Under the pieces are notes generated by a model, which was not told where the DNA came from, ran no database searches, and was given only the letters and a program-made list of their open reading frames with translations. DNA of 35,475 nt from the NCBI GenBank assembly GCA_028291705.1, contig JAQGNS010000466.1:1-35475 (forward strand), written 5' to 3'. Positions 9,279 to 18,257 of the stretch are shown piece after piece. Origin of the DNA: Nevskia sp. GTDB lineage: Bacteria > Pseudomonadota > Gammaproteobacteria > Nevskiales > Nevskiaceae. The number at the start of each line of letters is the position of its first letter. The stretch's first letter is position 1. Position numbers and translations under genes: made by a program.

Positions 9279-9563
9279 ATGAAGCCCTATGTCTTATCCA
9301 TGGGCGCCGGCCTTCTGGTCGGCATCATCTACAGCTTGCTCAACGTGCGTTCGCCTGCGCCACCGGTGATCGCCTTAGTTGGGCTGCTCGGCATCCTGCT
9401 CGGCGAACAGGCAATCCCACTGGCCAAGCGCTTGTCGGGCCCCGAGCCGGTCACGGCCGCGTGGGTCAGCCGGCAGTGTGGCGACCACGTGCTGGGCCGG
9501 TTGCCGCGGGCCGCGCACGAATGTGCAGAACGCGGGACCACGAAATCAGGAGATTCACCATGA
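9279..9563 (+). CDS. XapX domain-containing small membrane protein
   Basis: MKPYVLSMGAGLLVGIIYSLLNVRSPAPPVIALVGLLGILLGEQAIPLAKR matches the XapX family pattern. AAGGA SD 8 nt before ATG 9279; stop overlaps the next start (ATGA). Confidence 0.85.
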   Translation: MKPYVLSMGAGLLVGIIYSLLNVRSPAPPVIALVGLLGILLGEQAIPLAKRLSGPEPVTAAWVSRQCGDHVLGRLPRAAHECAERGTTKSGDSP

Positions 9564-11419
9564 GCACGCGCGCCGAGCTGGTTGTCCACAACGCACGCAT
9601 CACCACACTCGACCGTTCCAATCCGCAGGCCACGGCGCTGGCGGTGGCCGGCGGTGTGCTGGTGGCGGTAGGGCGGGACGAGGAGATACTGCGTTTCGTC
9701 GGCGCGGGAACGAAGGTGATCGACGCGCGCCGCCGCCGCCTCATCCCGGGCCTGATCGACTCGCACCTGCATATTATCCGCGGCGGCCTCAATTACAACC
9801 TGGAACTACGCTGGGACGGCGTGCCCTCGCTGCTCGATGCCATGCGCATGCTCAAGGAGCAGGTCGCGCGTACGCCGGCGCCGCAGTGGGTGCGGGTGGT
9901 TGGCGGCTTCACCGAGTTGCAGTTCGCCGAAAAGCGCCTGCCGACCATCGCCGAGTTGAACGCGGTGGCCCCGGATACTCCGGTTTTCATCCTGCACCTC
10001 TATGATCGCGCCTTGCTCAACGCGGCGGCATTGCGCGCCGTGGGTTACACCCGCGATACGCCAAATCCGCCGGGCGGCGAGATAGTCAAGAATTCCGGCG
10101 GCGAGCCTGTGGGCCTGCTGCTTGCCAGGCCGAACGCCGGCATCCTGTATTCGACACTAGCCAAGGGGCCGAAGCTACCCTACGAATACCAGCTCAACTC
10201 CACCCGCCACTTCATGCGCGAGCTGAACCGGCTCGGCGTTACCTCGGTGATCGACGCCGGCGGCGGCTTCCAGAATTACCCCGACGACTACAAGGTCATC
10301 GATACCCTGCACCGCGAGGGGCAACTCACGCTGCGCATCGCCTACAACCTGTTCACGCAGAAGCCGAAGGAGGAGGTCGCGGACTTCGTCGGCTGGACCG
10401 ACAACAACCGCTACCAGCAGGGCGACGACTTCTACAAGCTCAACGGTGCCGGCGAGATGTTGGTGTTCTCGGCGGCAGACTTCGAGGACTTCCGCGAGCC
10501 GCGGCCGGAGCTGCCGGCGAGCATGGAAGACGAGCTGGAGGCCGTGGTGCGCGTGTTGGCGGCGAAGCGCTGGCCCTGGCGCCTGCATGCAACCTACGAC
10601 CAGACCATCGGCCGCGCGCTGGACGTGTTCGAGAAGGTCGACCGCGACATTCCCCTGGCCGGCATCCACTGGTTCTTCGACCATGCGGAGACGGTGACCG
10701 ACCGCAACCTGGAACGCATCGCCCGCCTCGGCGGCGGCGTCGCCGTGCAGCACCGCATGGCCTATCAGGGCGAGTACTTCGTCGAGCGCTACGGCGCCGC
10801 CGCGGCCGAGCGCACCCCGCCGTTCAAGCGCATGCTGGAGATGGGCGTGAAGGTCGGCGCCGGCACCGACGCCACCCGCGTCGCCAGCTACGATCCCTGG
10901 AACGCCCTGTACTGGCTCAGCACCGGCAAGACCCTCGGCGGCCTGTCGCTGTATCCGACCGGCAACTGTGTTGATCGCGAGACCGCCCTGCAGCTTTATA
11001 CCCAAGCCAACACCTGGTTCTCCAACGAGGAAGGGTTCAAGGGCCAGATCGTCACCGGCCAGTTCGCCGATTTCGCGCTTTTGTCCGAGGACTACCTGTC
11101 CGTGCCGGAGGACCGCATCCGCCAGATCGTCTCGGTACTGACCGTGGTCGGCGGGCGCATTGTCTACGCCGACGGTGCGTTCAGCGACCTCGATCCGGGG
11201 TTGCCGGCGCCGATGCCGGACTGGTCGCCGGCCAATTTCGGCAGCCGCTACTGGAAAGCGCCGATGCAGTCCGGTGCCGCGCTGTCCGCGTCCTGCGGCT
11301 GCGCCAGCGCCTGCGGCGTTCACGGCCACGACCATGCCTGGACGCGCGGCGCACCGGTGGCCGATGAGGACCGCTCTGGCTTCTGGGGCGCGCTGGGCTG
11401 CTCCTGCTGGGCATTCTGA
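9560..11419 (+). CDS. Amidohydrolase family protein (YtcJ-like metal-dependent hydrolase)
   Basis: MSTRAELVVHNARITTLDRSNPQATALAVAGGVLVAVG...LIPGLIDSHLHIIRGG: amidohydrolase HxH motif; Cys/His-rich C-terminal tail; ATGA overlap with XapX. Confidence 0.92.
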   Translation: MSTRAELVVHNARITTLDRSNPQATALAVAGGVLVAVGRDEEILRFVGAGTKVIDARRRRLIPGLIDSHLHIIRGGLNYNLELRWDGVPSLLDAMRMLKEQVARTPAPQWVRVVGGFTELQFAEKRLPTIAELNAVAPDTPVFILHLYDRALLNAAALRAVGYTRDTPNPPGGEIVKNSGGEPVGLLLARPNAGILYSTLAKGPKLPYEYQLNSTRHFMRELNRLGVTSVIDAGGGFQNYPDDYKVIDTLHREGQLTLRIAYNLFTQKPKEEVADFVGWTDNNRYQQGDDFYKLNGAGEMLVFSAADFEDFREPRPELPASMEDELEAVVRVLAAKRWPWRLHATYDQTIGRALDVFEKVDRDIPLAGIHWFFDHAETVTDRNLERIARLGGGVAVQHRMAYQGEYFVERYGAAAAERTPPFKRMLEMGVKVGAGTDATRVASYDPWNALYWLSTGKTLGGLSLYPTGNCVDRETALQLYTQANTWFSNEEGFKGQIVTGQFADFALLSEDYLSVPEDRIRQIVSVLTVVGGRIVYADGAFSDLDPGLPAPMPDWSPANFGSRYWKAPMQSGAALSASCGCASACGVHGHDHAWTRGAPVADEDRSGFWGALGCSCWAF

Positions 11420-11465
11420 TGTCCGCTTCTTCCCAGGCGGAACCCACATTCGACGAGATTCGAGC

Positions 11466-11900
11466 ATGAGCCCATCACCCATCCTGATCATTCACTGGCT
11501 GGCGCGTTGCGGCCTGTGCGTGGCCTTCATCTACAGCGGCATCAGCAAACTGCTCGACTTCCAGTCGGCGATCGCCGAGCAGGCGCACTTCGGCCTGTCA
11601 CCGCCGGCGCTGTTCGCCGTCGCCGCCATCGCAACCCAGCTTGGCGGCTCGGCCCTGATGCTGTTTTGGCACGGACCTCTGGCGGCGCTCGGCGCGCTGG
11701 CCCTGGCCGGCTTCACCCTGTTGGCCACCTTCATCGGCCATCCATTCTGGCACGAGACTGGTATGGAGCGCTTCGCCGATCTCAATGCTTTCCTCGAGCA
11801 CTTCGGCCTGATTGGCGGCTTCGTACTGGTCATCCTGTGGGAACTGCGCATCGCCGTAACCAGGACCGTCTTCATCTCAAAAACGGGAGCAAACGCATGA
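11466..11900 (+). CDS. DoxX family membrane protein
   Basis: MSPSPILIIHWLARCGLCVAFIYSGISKLLDFQSAIAEQAHFGL...; four predicted TM helices; ATGA overlap with the next gene. Confidence 0.85.
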   Translation: MSPSPILIIHWLARCGLCVAFIYSGISKLLDFQSAIAEQAHFGLSPPALFAVAAIATQLGGSALMLFWHGPLAALGALALAGFTLLATFIGHPFWHETGMERFADLNAFLEHFGLIGGFVLVILWELRIAVTRTVFISKTGANA

Positions 11901-12802
11901 ACCTTTCCAAACATCGGGCCCTGCACCTCGTGCTGGTCGCCGCGCTTTTGGCCACCCCGGCATTCGGCAAAGACAAGATGAAGGATGCCGGCGTCGGCGT
12001 GGGGCCGCAGTACGATACCACCCACGTCTACATCGACAACGCTGATCACTACGACGCCTTCGTCAACAGCTTCACCGCCACCTTCGGCGGCAAGCCTTCG
12101 CCGCGCATCACCGCCAACATCATGCCGGTGGACAGCAGCACCCAGGCCCAGTACGTCTGGACGCCGGCCGGCACGCTGTCCACTTTCGCGTTCCAGACGC
12201 CGATCCCCTGGCCATTCGGTTACGAGCGCAACGGCTACCTGGTCACCGACCTGGACCAGGCTGTGAAGGCGGCGCGCGTCGCCGGCGCCGAGGTGATCGT
12301 GGACAAATTCAAGGACCCGATCGGCTATGACGCGGTAGTGCGCTGGCCGGGCGGCATCAACATGCAGCTCTACTGGCACTTCACCGCGCCGTCCTACGGC
12401 ACGCTCGACACGGTGCCGGACAACCGCATCTATGTCTCGGCGGACCGCGCCGACGCCTTCGTGCGCAGCTTCCTCAAGTTCTCCGGCGGCAAGGTGTCGG
12501 CGGATGACAGGAAAGTCAATGCCGGCGAGATCGGGCGTCCCGGCGAGACCTATCGCCGCATCCGCCTCGAATCTGTGTTCGGCAAGATGCAGGTGATGGT
12601 GACCGATGGCCACCTGCCGTATCCCTTCGGCTGGGAAATGACCGGCTACGAAGCCAAGGACCTAGCCGGTACGCTGGACAAGGCCAAGGCTTCTGGAGCC
12701 AGGCTGCTGTACGGGCCCGTCGACGTCGGCGACCGCGACACCGCCGTGGTGCAGTTCCCCGGCGGTTACATCGCGGAAATCCACGACGTGAAAGCGCACT
12801 GA
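11897..12802 (+). CDS. Two-domain VOC/glyoxalase-like protein with N-terminal signal peptide
   Basis: MNLSKHRALHLVLVAALLATPAFGKDK signal peptide followed by two VOC-like modules (THVYIDNADHYDAFVNSFTATFGGK... and NRIYVSADRADAFVRSFLKFSGGK...YIAEIHD). Confidence 0.8.
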   Translation: MNLSKHRALHLVLVAALLATPAFGKDKMKDAGVGVGPQYDTTHVYIDNADHYDAFVNSFTATFGGKPSPRITANIMPVDSSTQAQYVWTPAGTLSTFAFQTPIPWPFGYERNGYLVTDLDQAVKAARVAGAEVIVDKFKDPIGYDAVVRWPGGINMQLYWHFTAPSYGTLDTVPDNRIYVSADRADAFVRSFLKFSGGKVSADDRKVNAGEIGRPGETYRRIRLESVFGKMQVMVTDGHLPYPFGWEMTGYEAKDLAGTLDKAKASGARLLYGPVDVGDRDTAVVQFPGGYIAEIHDVKAH

Positions 12803-12813
12803 GCGCGAGCCGG

Positions 12814-14286
12814 ATGACCCAGCGTCACGCCAGCCTGGTCGCCGTCTTGCTGCTGCCCGTGTTCGGCGCGGCGGCAGCGCCGGCCGACCTGTCGGTGCCT
12901 AAGGTCGATCCCTCCGAATCGATCCTGTCGGAGTACGTGCCGCAGGCGGCGCCGGATCCGAACCCGCCGCCTTACACGCTGCTGCGCTACAACGAGCGCT
13001 ACGACTACCTCGCCGATCCGCGCAATCGCGGCGACTGGTTCGACCCGATCAAGTACATCCCGCTCAGCGCCTCCGATCAGCAGAGCTATCTCAGCCTCGG
13101 CGGCGAGTTGCGCGAGCGCTATGAAAACCTGCACCAGGCTGGTTTCGGCACCGGACCCCTGCCGAACCAGTCCTACCTGCTGCAACGCATCGCTGTGAGT
13201 GCGGACCTGCACGTGAACCAACGCCTGCGTGTCTTCGCGCAGGGCCTGTCCGGCCTACAGTTCGACCAGCAGAAACAGGCCCCGTCGGTAAACCAGAATC
13301 CGATCGATCTGCAGCAGGGCTTCGCCGACTACATCTTCGGTGACCCTTCGCCCGAGGGGCCGCGGCTGACCGCGAGGGCGGGGCGGTTCGAGATGAGCTA
13401 CGGCTCCGGTCGCCTGGTGGCGACACGCGCCGCTCCCAACCTGCCGTTCAAGTTCGATGGGGTCCAGCTGATCGGCGCCAGCGGTGCGGCGCGGTTCTAC
13501 CTCTTCGCGGTGCGCCCGGGCCAGGAGAACAAGTATCGCCTCGACGGTGAGAACGACGGCCAGGACTTCTGGGGGGGCTATGCCGTGCTGCCGACCGGCG
13601 GGCGCTGGCCCACCACGATCGACGCCTACTACCTCGGCGCACGCTACGCCAGCGCCACCTACATCGCCGGTACCGCCAGCGAGCTGCGGCACACCGTCGG
13701 TACGCGCCTGTCCGGCAACTCGGGCGGCTGGAGCTATGACTGGGAGCCGGTGCTGCAGTTCGGCCGCTTCGGCGACCGCGAGATCTTCGCCTGGACTCTG
13801 GCCACCGACACCGGCTACACCTTCAGGTCGTTGCCGTGGAGACCGCGCCTGGGCTTCAAGGCTGATATCGCCAGCGGCGACACTCGCGGCCCGGAAGGGC
13901 GCTTCGGCGCCTTCAACCCGCTGTATTTCAAGTCCGGCTATTTCAACGACGCCAGCATCATTCGGCCGACCAACGTCGCCGATCTGCATCCCTCCTTGCA
14001 GTTGGTGCCGGCCAAGTCCATTACCGCCACCCTGGCGGCCGACGCGTTGTGGCGCTACAGCGTCAAGGACGGCGTCTATGGCCCCAGCGGCAATATCGAG
14101 CTGCGCTCCACAGGAGGCGGCTCACGCTACATCGGCAATACCGCCGAAGCGGCGGTCGACTGGAAGCCGGGGCGCCACTTGGCCTGCACCGTGTCCTACG
14201 TGCACCTGTTCGCCAGCGACGCCGTCGTCGCCGCGCACGGGCACGATCTCGACTACCTCGGCACTTGGGTGGCTTTCACCTGGTAA
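12814..14286 (+). CDS. Alginate-export-type outer-membrane porin
   Basis: Signal peptide MTQRHASLVAVLLLPVFGAAAAPA; YLSLGGELRERYENLHQAGFGTGPLPNQSYLLQRIAVSADLHVNQRLRVFAQGLSG pattern of Alginate_exp; ends in ...LGTWVAFTW (beta-barrel C-terminal aromatic). Confidence 0.85.
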   Translation: MTQRHASLVAVLLLPVFGAAAAPADLSVPKVDPSESILSEYVPQAAPDPNPPPYTLLRYNERYDYLADPRNRGDWFDPIKYIPLSASDQQSYLSLGGELRERYENLHQAGFGTGPLPNQSYLLQRIAVSADLHVNQRLRVFAQGLSGLQFDQQKQAPSVNQNPIDLQQGFADYIFGDPSPEGPRLTARAGRFEMSYGSGRLVATRAAPNLPFKFDGVQLIGASGAARFYLFAVRPGQENKYRLDGENDGQDFWGGYAVLPTGGRWPTTIDAYYLGARYASATYIAGTASELRHTVGTRLSGNSGGWSYDWEPVLQFGRFGDREIFAWTLATDTGYTFRSLPWRPRLGFKADIASGDTRGPEGRFGAFNPLYFKSGYFNDASIIRPTNVADLHPSLQLVPAKSITATLAADALWRYSVKDGVYGPSGNIELRSTGGGSRYIGNTAEAAVDWKPGRHLACTVSYVHLFASDAVVAAHGHDLDYLGTWVAFTW

Positions 14287-14376
14287 CCCACCGGGGGAGG
14301 CACATTGCCACTGCCGACATCAGGGCCGTGTAAATGTCTCGACCCGACCGTCTTCCATCCTGCATGGCCAGCAGCG

Positions 14377-17262
14377 CTATGCGATCTTTTTTTGACCGGC
14401 AAGCAAACGCCTCGCTACTCGAAGATCGGCGCTGTCCTGTCCCCGATCGAAGCGGGAGAGAACTGCACGGATGGCCGCCCGGGACCGGTCGATCTCGCCC
14501 CGCGCCTGATGCAACGTGGCCAGTGACAGCGTCAGGCGAAGCTCCCACGACAAGGCACCGTTGCGGCGCGCCAGACTCAACCCTTCGGAAAAACATTTCT
14601 GGGCTTGTACGGAATCGGTTCCTTTTGCCGCAGCGAGCAGGTCGCCCTTGACGCGCAACATTTCCGGCAAGTTATGGTGCTCCCCGCCGTGACTGGATAC
14701 CCAGGTGAGCACCTTGTCGATACAGGCCAGCCCTTCCGCATGGCAGCCGTGCTGGAATAGCCCGTCGGCCAAGGCGCACATCAACGTGGCATCTCGCGAC
14801 CTGAATTCATTTTTCGGAGACTCGATATGGCAGCGCAAGCGGTCGAGACATTCCGGCCCGCCGCCGCGTTTCAACATCAATTCGCACAAAAAGCCGTGCC
14901 CCATGGCATTGAATACCGCAAGGCCAAATCTCTCCGCCTGATTCAACAGGGTCCTGATGACGACCTCGGCACGGTCCCAGTTGCCGTGCCAGATGAACAT
15001 TGGGGCGAGCCAGTTAAGCGCTATGCAGGTAACAGCCGGATAACCCACCTCATTGGCGGTTGCAATAGTTTCTTCGGCCCGATGTAGTGCTTCGACGCAA
15101 TATCCGTGCAGCCACAGGCTTCTGGCATGTGCGGCCTTCGCTTTGACCCAGTAGTCGTACCCTCCGCATTCCATGACTTGCACCTGTCGGCTGGCGAGGA
15201 ATGGTCGATCCGCGGATTCACAATAATGAATGGCTTCTCTTTGCTTCCCCGCCAGATGAAGTGTGATGCCCATGAACCAATCCGATAATGCTCTCGTATC
15301 CGATTCGCCGATTGCGCCGGAAATGAGCACGCTCTTTTCAGCTACCGCCACTGCGTGTCCGAACAATCCGCAATGCTGGTAGTACTGGATGAGCGCTCCA
15401 GTGATGCGGAGCTGAAAGTATCGATCGCCAAGATACTCGGCGATCTCCAGGCCCCTGGTAAGCTCGCCGCGGATCCTGTCCGTCGCGGGCTGGGTAGGCA
15501 GGGCGGAAAGGGCAAATGCCTCGCGCAGCCGCATTTCCGGACGGGCCCATTCCGAGCCGGGCGCAAGAAGAGCAAGGGCGCGCTCGGACCAGTATTTGCA
15601 TTCACTCCACAACGACATCTGAATGAATATGGCCGCGGCTTCAGCCGCCAGTTCGACACCGGTCCTGGCGTAGGTCTTGTCGGAGAAGCACCATTCCAGC
15701 GCCGCTCGAATATTGCCGATGTTGTGCTTGCACCACTCCCACTCCTCCAGGCCGTCGATGGTCCCGACGTCGGTATCAACCCGCTGAAGGACCCCGATGA
15801 AGTAGTGGGCGTGTGCCAACAGGACGCCCGGACCTTCCGAGCACTCGCGCAGCTTGTGTTGTGCATACGACCGCGTCGTATCGAGCAGGCGGTATCGCGC
15901 GTTCTGGTCGGAAAAGAACACTGTCACTAATGATTTCGCAACCAGGCTGGCCAGCGATTCGGCAACAAGAGCTGCATCCAGATCGTCACTACGGGCCACG
16001 TTCTGTGCGGCATCCATCGAGAACTGTCCGACAAACGCCGAAAGCCTGCGAAACACTGCGGCTTCGATCGGCGTAAGGAGCTGATGACTCCAGTCGAACA
16101 TGGCCATCATGGTCTGGTGCCTGACCGGTGCCGTTCTCCTCCCGACCAGAGCTTGTGAAGAAGGCTCGCCCAGAAGCGTGGCGATGCCACTGACCCCGAA
16201 GGTGTGGACCCGGCCGGCGGCCAGTTCTATGGCCAGGGGATTTCCGTCCAGTTGCGTGCAGATGTCGGCTACGACGCTGCACTCTTCGTCGCTCAGCTGC
16301 GTTCCACCTACAGTCATCGCCGCCCGGTCGATAAAAAGCTTTGCGGCTGGAAAGTCGAGAAGCCTGGCCTCGGTCATAGGCTCGTCCACGGGAGGGGTCG
16401 CCAGCGCCCCGAGCTGGTGGACGAACTCTCCCTCGACCCTCAAGCGCTCGCGCGTCGTCGCCAGGATGTGGATGTCCGGCGCTTGAGACCAGAGAGCCTC
16501 GGTTATTCTGGCGGCTTCTTCAATGACATGCTCACAGCTGTCGAACACGAGCAGCATCCGCTTGTCCTTCAGGAACTTCACCAGCCCGGCAACCGGATCG
16601 ACGGTACCTCCCGGTAGCCCAAACATGAATCCCAGGGTGGTTGCAAGGTGCGCCGGGTCCGACAGGTGCGAAAGATCGAGGAATCGAACCTCTCCATCGA
16701 ACCTGTTCGACAATGCGTGCGACACCGCCACGGCAAGGGTAGTCTTTCCAATTCCTCCCGGGCCGGCGATGCTCACGAACCGCTTTTGCAGCAGCGACAC
16801 GGTAAGTGCCTTGAGTTCGTCGTCGCGCCCGATGATTCTGAAGTGGCGGCGTAGCAATTCTTCCGGGGCATGGCCTTCAAAGCGGGCGACAGGGGCTGAT
16901 GCTTCGCGCGCGCGCGATATTGGTGTGACGAAACAATAGCCACGCCCCTGCACAGTAGCCAGATACCGCTCTCCAGTTGCGCCTTCTCCAAGCGCGCGTC
17001 GGATCATCGCAATCTGGAAGCGGAGGTTTCCTTCATCGATCTCCAGGTCCGGCCATACGTTCTCCAGCAACGCCGTCTTGGTGACGACCTCGGCAGGATT
17101 GGCAGCAAGGAGCAGCAGGATATCGAAAGCGCGATCGCCCAGACGGACCGGTTCACTACCCCGTTCGAGCTTGCGCTCCGCGGGCGTGAGGCGGAACGGA
17201 CCAAAGCAGAGTATTTCTCCCTGGTCCCATGCCGCTGCTCGAATTGTCTGTTTGGAACGCAT
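14377..17262 (-). CDS. wHTH + STAND/NB-ARC-like ATPase transcriptional regulator 2
   Basis: ORF open from 17508; the ATG at 17262 (MRSKQTIRAAAWDQGEILCFGPFRLTPAERKLERG) directly precedes the wHTH. Walker A GPGGIGKTTLAVAVSH, RMLLVFDSCEHV. Confidence 0.88.
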   Translation of the reverse strand: MRSKQTIRAAAWDQGEILCFGPFRLTPAERKLERGSEPVRLGDRAFDILLLLAANPAEVVTKTALLENVWPDLEIDEGNLRFQIAMIRRALGEGATGERYLATVQGRGYCFVTPISRAREASAPVARFEGHAPEELLRRHFRIIGRDDELKALTVSLLQKRFVSIAGPGGIGKTTLAVAVSHALSNRFDGEVRFLDLSHLSDPAHLATTLGFMFGLPGGTVDPVAGLVKFLKDKRMLLVFDSCEHVIEEAARITEALWSQAPDIHILATTRERLRVEGEFVHQLGALATPPVDEPMTEARLLDFPAAKLFIDRAAMTVGGTQLSDEECSVVADICTQLDGNPLAIELAAGRVHTFGVSGIATLLGEPSSQALVGRRTAPVRHQTMMAMFDWSHQLLTPIEAAVFRRLSAFVGQFSMDAAQNVARSDDLDAALVAESLASLVAKSLVTVFFSDQNARYRLLDTTRSYAQHKLRECSEGPGVLLAHAHYFIGVLQRVDTDVGTIDGLEEWEWCKHNIGNIRAALEWCFSDKTYARTGVELAAEAAAIFIQMSLWSECKYWSERALALLAPGSEWARPEMRLREAFALSALPTQPATDRIRGELTRGLEIAEYLGDRYFQLRITGALIQYYQHCGLFGHAVAVAEKSVLISGAIGESDTRALSDWFMGITLHLAGKQREAIHYCESADRPFLASRQVQVMECGGYDYWVKAKAAHARSLWLHGYCVEALHRAEETIATANEVGYPAVTCIALNWLAPMFIWHGNWDRAEVVIRTLLNQAERFGLAVFNAMGHGFLCELMLKRGGGPECLDRLRCHIESPKNEFRSRDATLMCALADGLFQHGCHAEGLACIDKVLTWVSSHGGEHHNLPEMLRVKGDLLAAAKGTDSVQAQKCFSEGLSLARRNGALSWELRLTLSLATLHQARGEIDRSRAAIRAVLSRFDRGQDSADLRVARRLLAGQKKIA

Positions 17263-17496
17263 TGAAATCCATGCACATGAAGGAGGCCGCCGGAAATCGA
17301 ATGACGCTGTCGAAACAGACCAAAGGCGGACAAGGCGTGTCACTCGGACATTCGCCGACGCTCGGGGCTGGAAGTTCTGCTCCTCGATCTCTCTTGGCAA
17401 ATGCCAAAACAGCATAAGCGGGCCCCGAACACGCGTCAAAATAATTCGAAGCCTCACGAAGAGGTGGTCGCAGGTATCGAGCCAGTCAGTAAGGCC

Positions 17497-17518
17497 TTCT
17501 AACAACAATTAACATGCT
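17497..17518 (-). promoter_or_regulatory. Direct-repeat operator site d, upstream of the exporter operon
   Basis: Complement AGCATGTTAATTGTTGTTAGAAGG; plus-strand -10 TAAGAT at 17537-17542, same spacing as site c and shared CTAAGATCCA 10-mer. Confidence 0.7.
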
Positions 17519-17752
17519 CCATCCTTCGCTCGCCTCTAAGATCCATCCATGGGATTTATGCGTGATGCTGCGCTCCGAATGAGGCCCTCTGATGAGGGGT
17601 AAAGCTCCATCGGTCTGGCGCATCGTTTCGTGAGCACGGCACCAGCTCGGCTTCCAGGAAGCTGTGCACTTGCCGGATAGCTGCAAGCTGAATCTTCGAG
17701 GCAAATGGCAGGGCTGGCCGCGATATGAACCGACCACGGAATGGAGGAATCG

Positions 17753-17959
17753 ATGCACCCCCGGATTTCAACCCGGCTTCAGGTCCGCGTTATCGCCCTG
17801 TACCTGAGCCTCATTAGAGCCCGACCGTCCCCCACCTCGGCCGATAGGACCTCGATGGTGGACAGACCGATTCAATCCGGTCGCGTCACTTCGCTTGTGC
17901 CGGAGCTTTTGATCGCGGTGTTCTGCTTCCTCGGCATGACGATATTCCTGCACGTCTAG
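17753..17959 (+). CDS. Hypothetical small protein with C-terminal TM segment
   Basis: 68-aa frame MHPRISTRLQVRVIALYLSLIRARP...LVPELLIAVFCFLGMTIFLHV; AATGGAGGAATCG SD; immediately upstream of the ytcA-like gene. Confidence 0.5.
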   Translation: MHPRISTRLQVRVIALYLSLIRARPSPTSADRTSMVDRPIQSGRVTSLVPELLIAVFCFLGMTIFLHV

Positions 17960-17965
17960 GCACCC

Positions 17966-18232
17966 ATGCTCATCGCCAAATCCCGGTGGTTGCCGACCTC
18001 TATTTGCACGGGGCTGCTCGCAGGCTGCAGCGGCGCCCCCTCGCAGAACATCCTGGGTTCTTATTTCCCGTCTTGGCTGATCTGTGCCCTGGTCGGCCTT
18101 TTCGGGTCCATTCTGGTACGCGAGGTTCTGAACGCCGCGGGTGTCGGCAAGAGCGTGCCGGTACCCATCCTGGTGTATCTGGCGCTCGCGGTGGCTCTTT
18201 CCTTTGCGCTATGGCTCACATGGATCGGTTGA
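17966..18232 (+). CDS. YtcA family lipoprotein
   Basis: MLIAKSRWLPTSICTGLLAGCSGAPSQNILGSYFPSWLICALVG...: lipobox LAGC plus GxYxPSW(F/L) motif as in E. coli YtcA; first gene of an exporter operon. Confidence 0.82.
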   Translation: MLIAKSRWLPTSICTGLLAGCSGAPSQNILGSYFPSWLICALVGLFGSILVREVLNAAGVGKSVPVPILVYLALAVALSFALWLTWIG

Positions 18233-18257
18233 TGAATCGGGGCAGGGAGGGCACGGC

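Noticed and set aside
10175-11491. 438-aa minus-strand ORF
   Set aside because: Antisense to the well-supported amidohydrolase; low-complexity Ala/Gly/Arg/His composition typical of a mirror frame.
11531-12613. 360-aa minus-strand ORF
   Set aside because: Antisense to the DoxX and VOC genes; no domain pattern.
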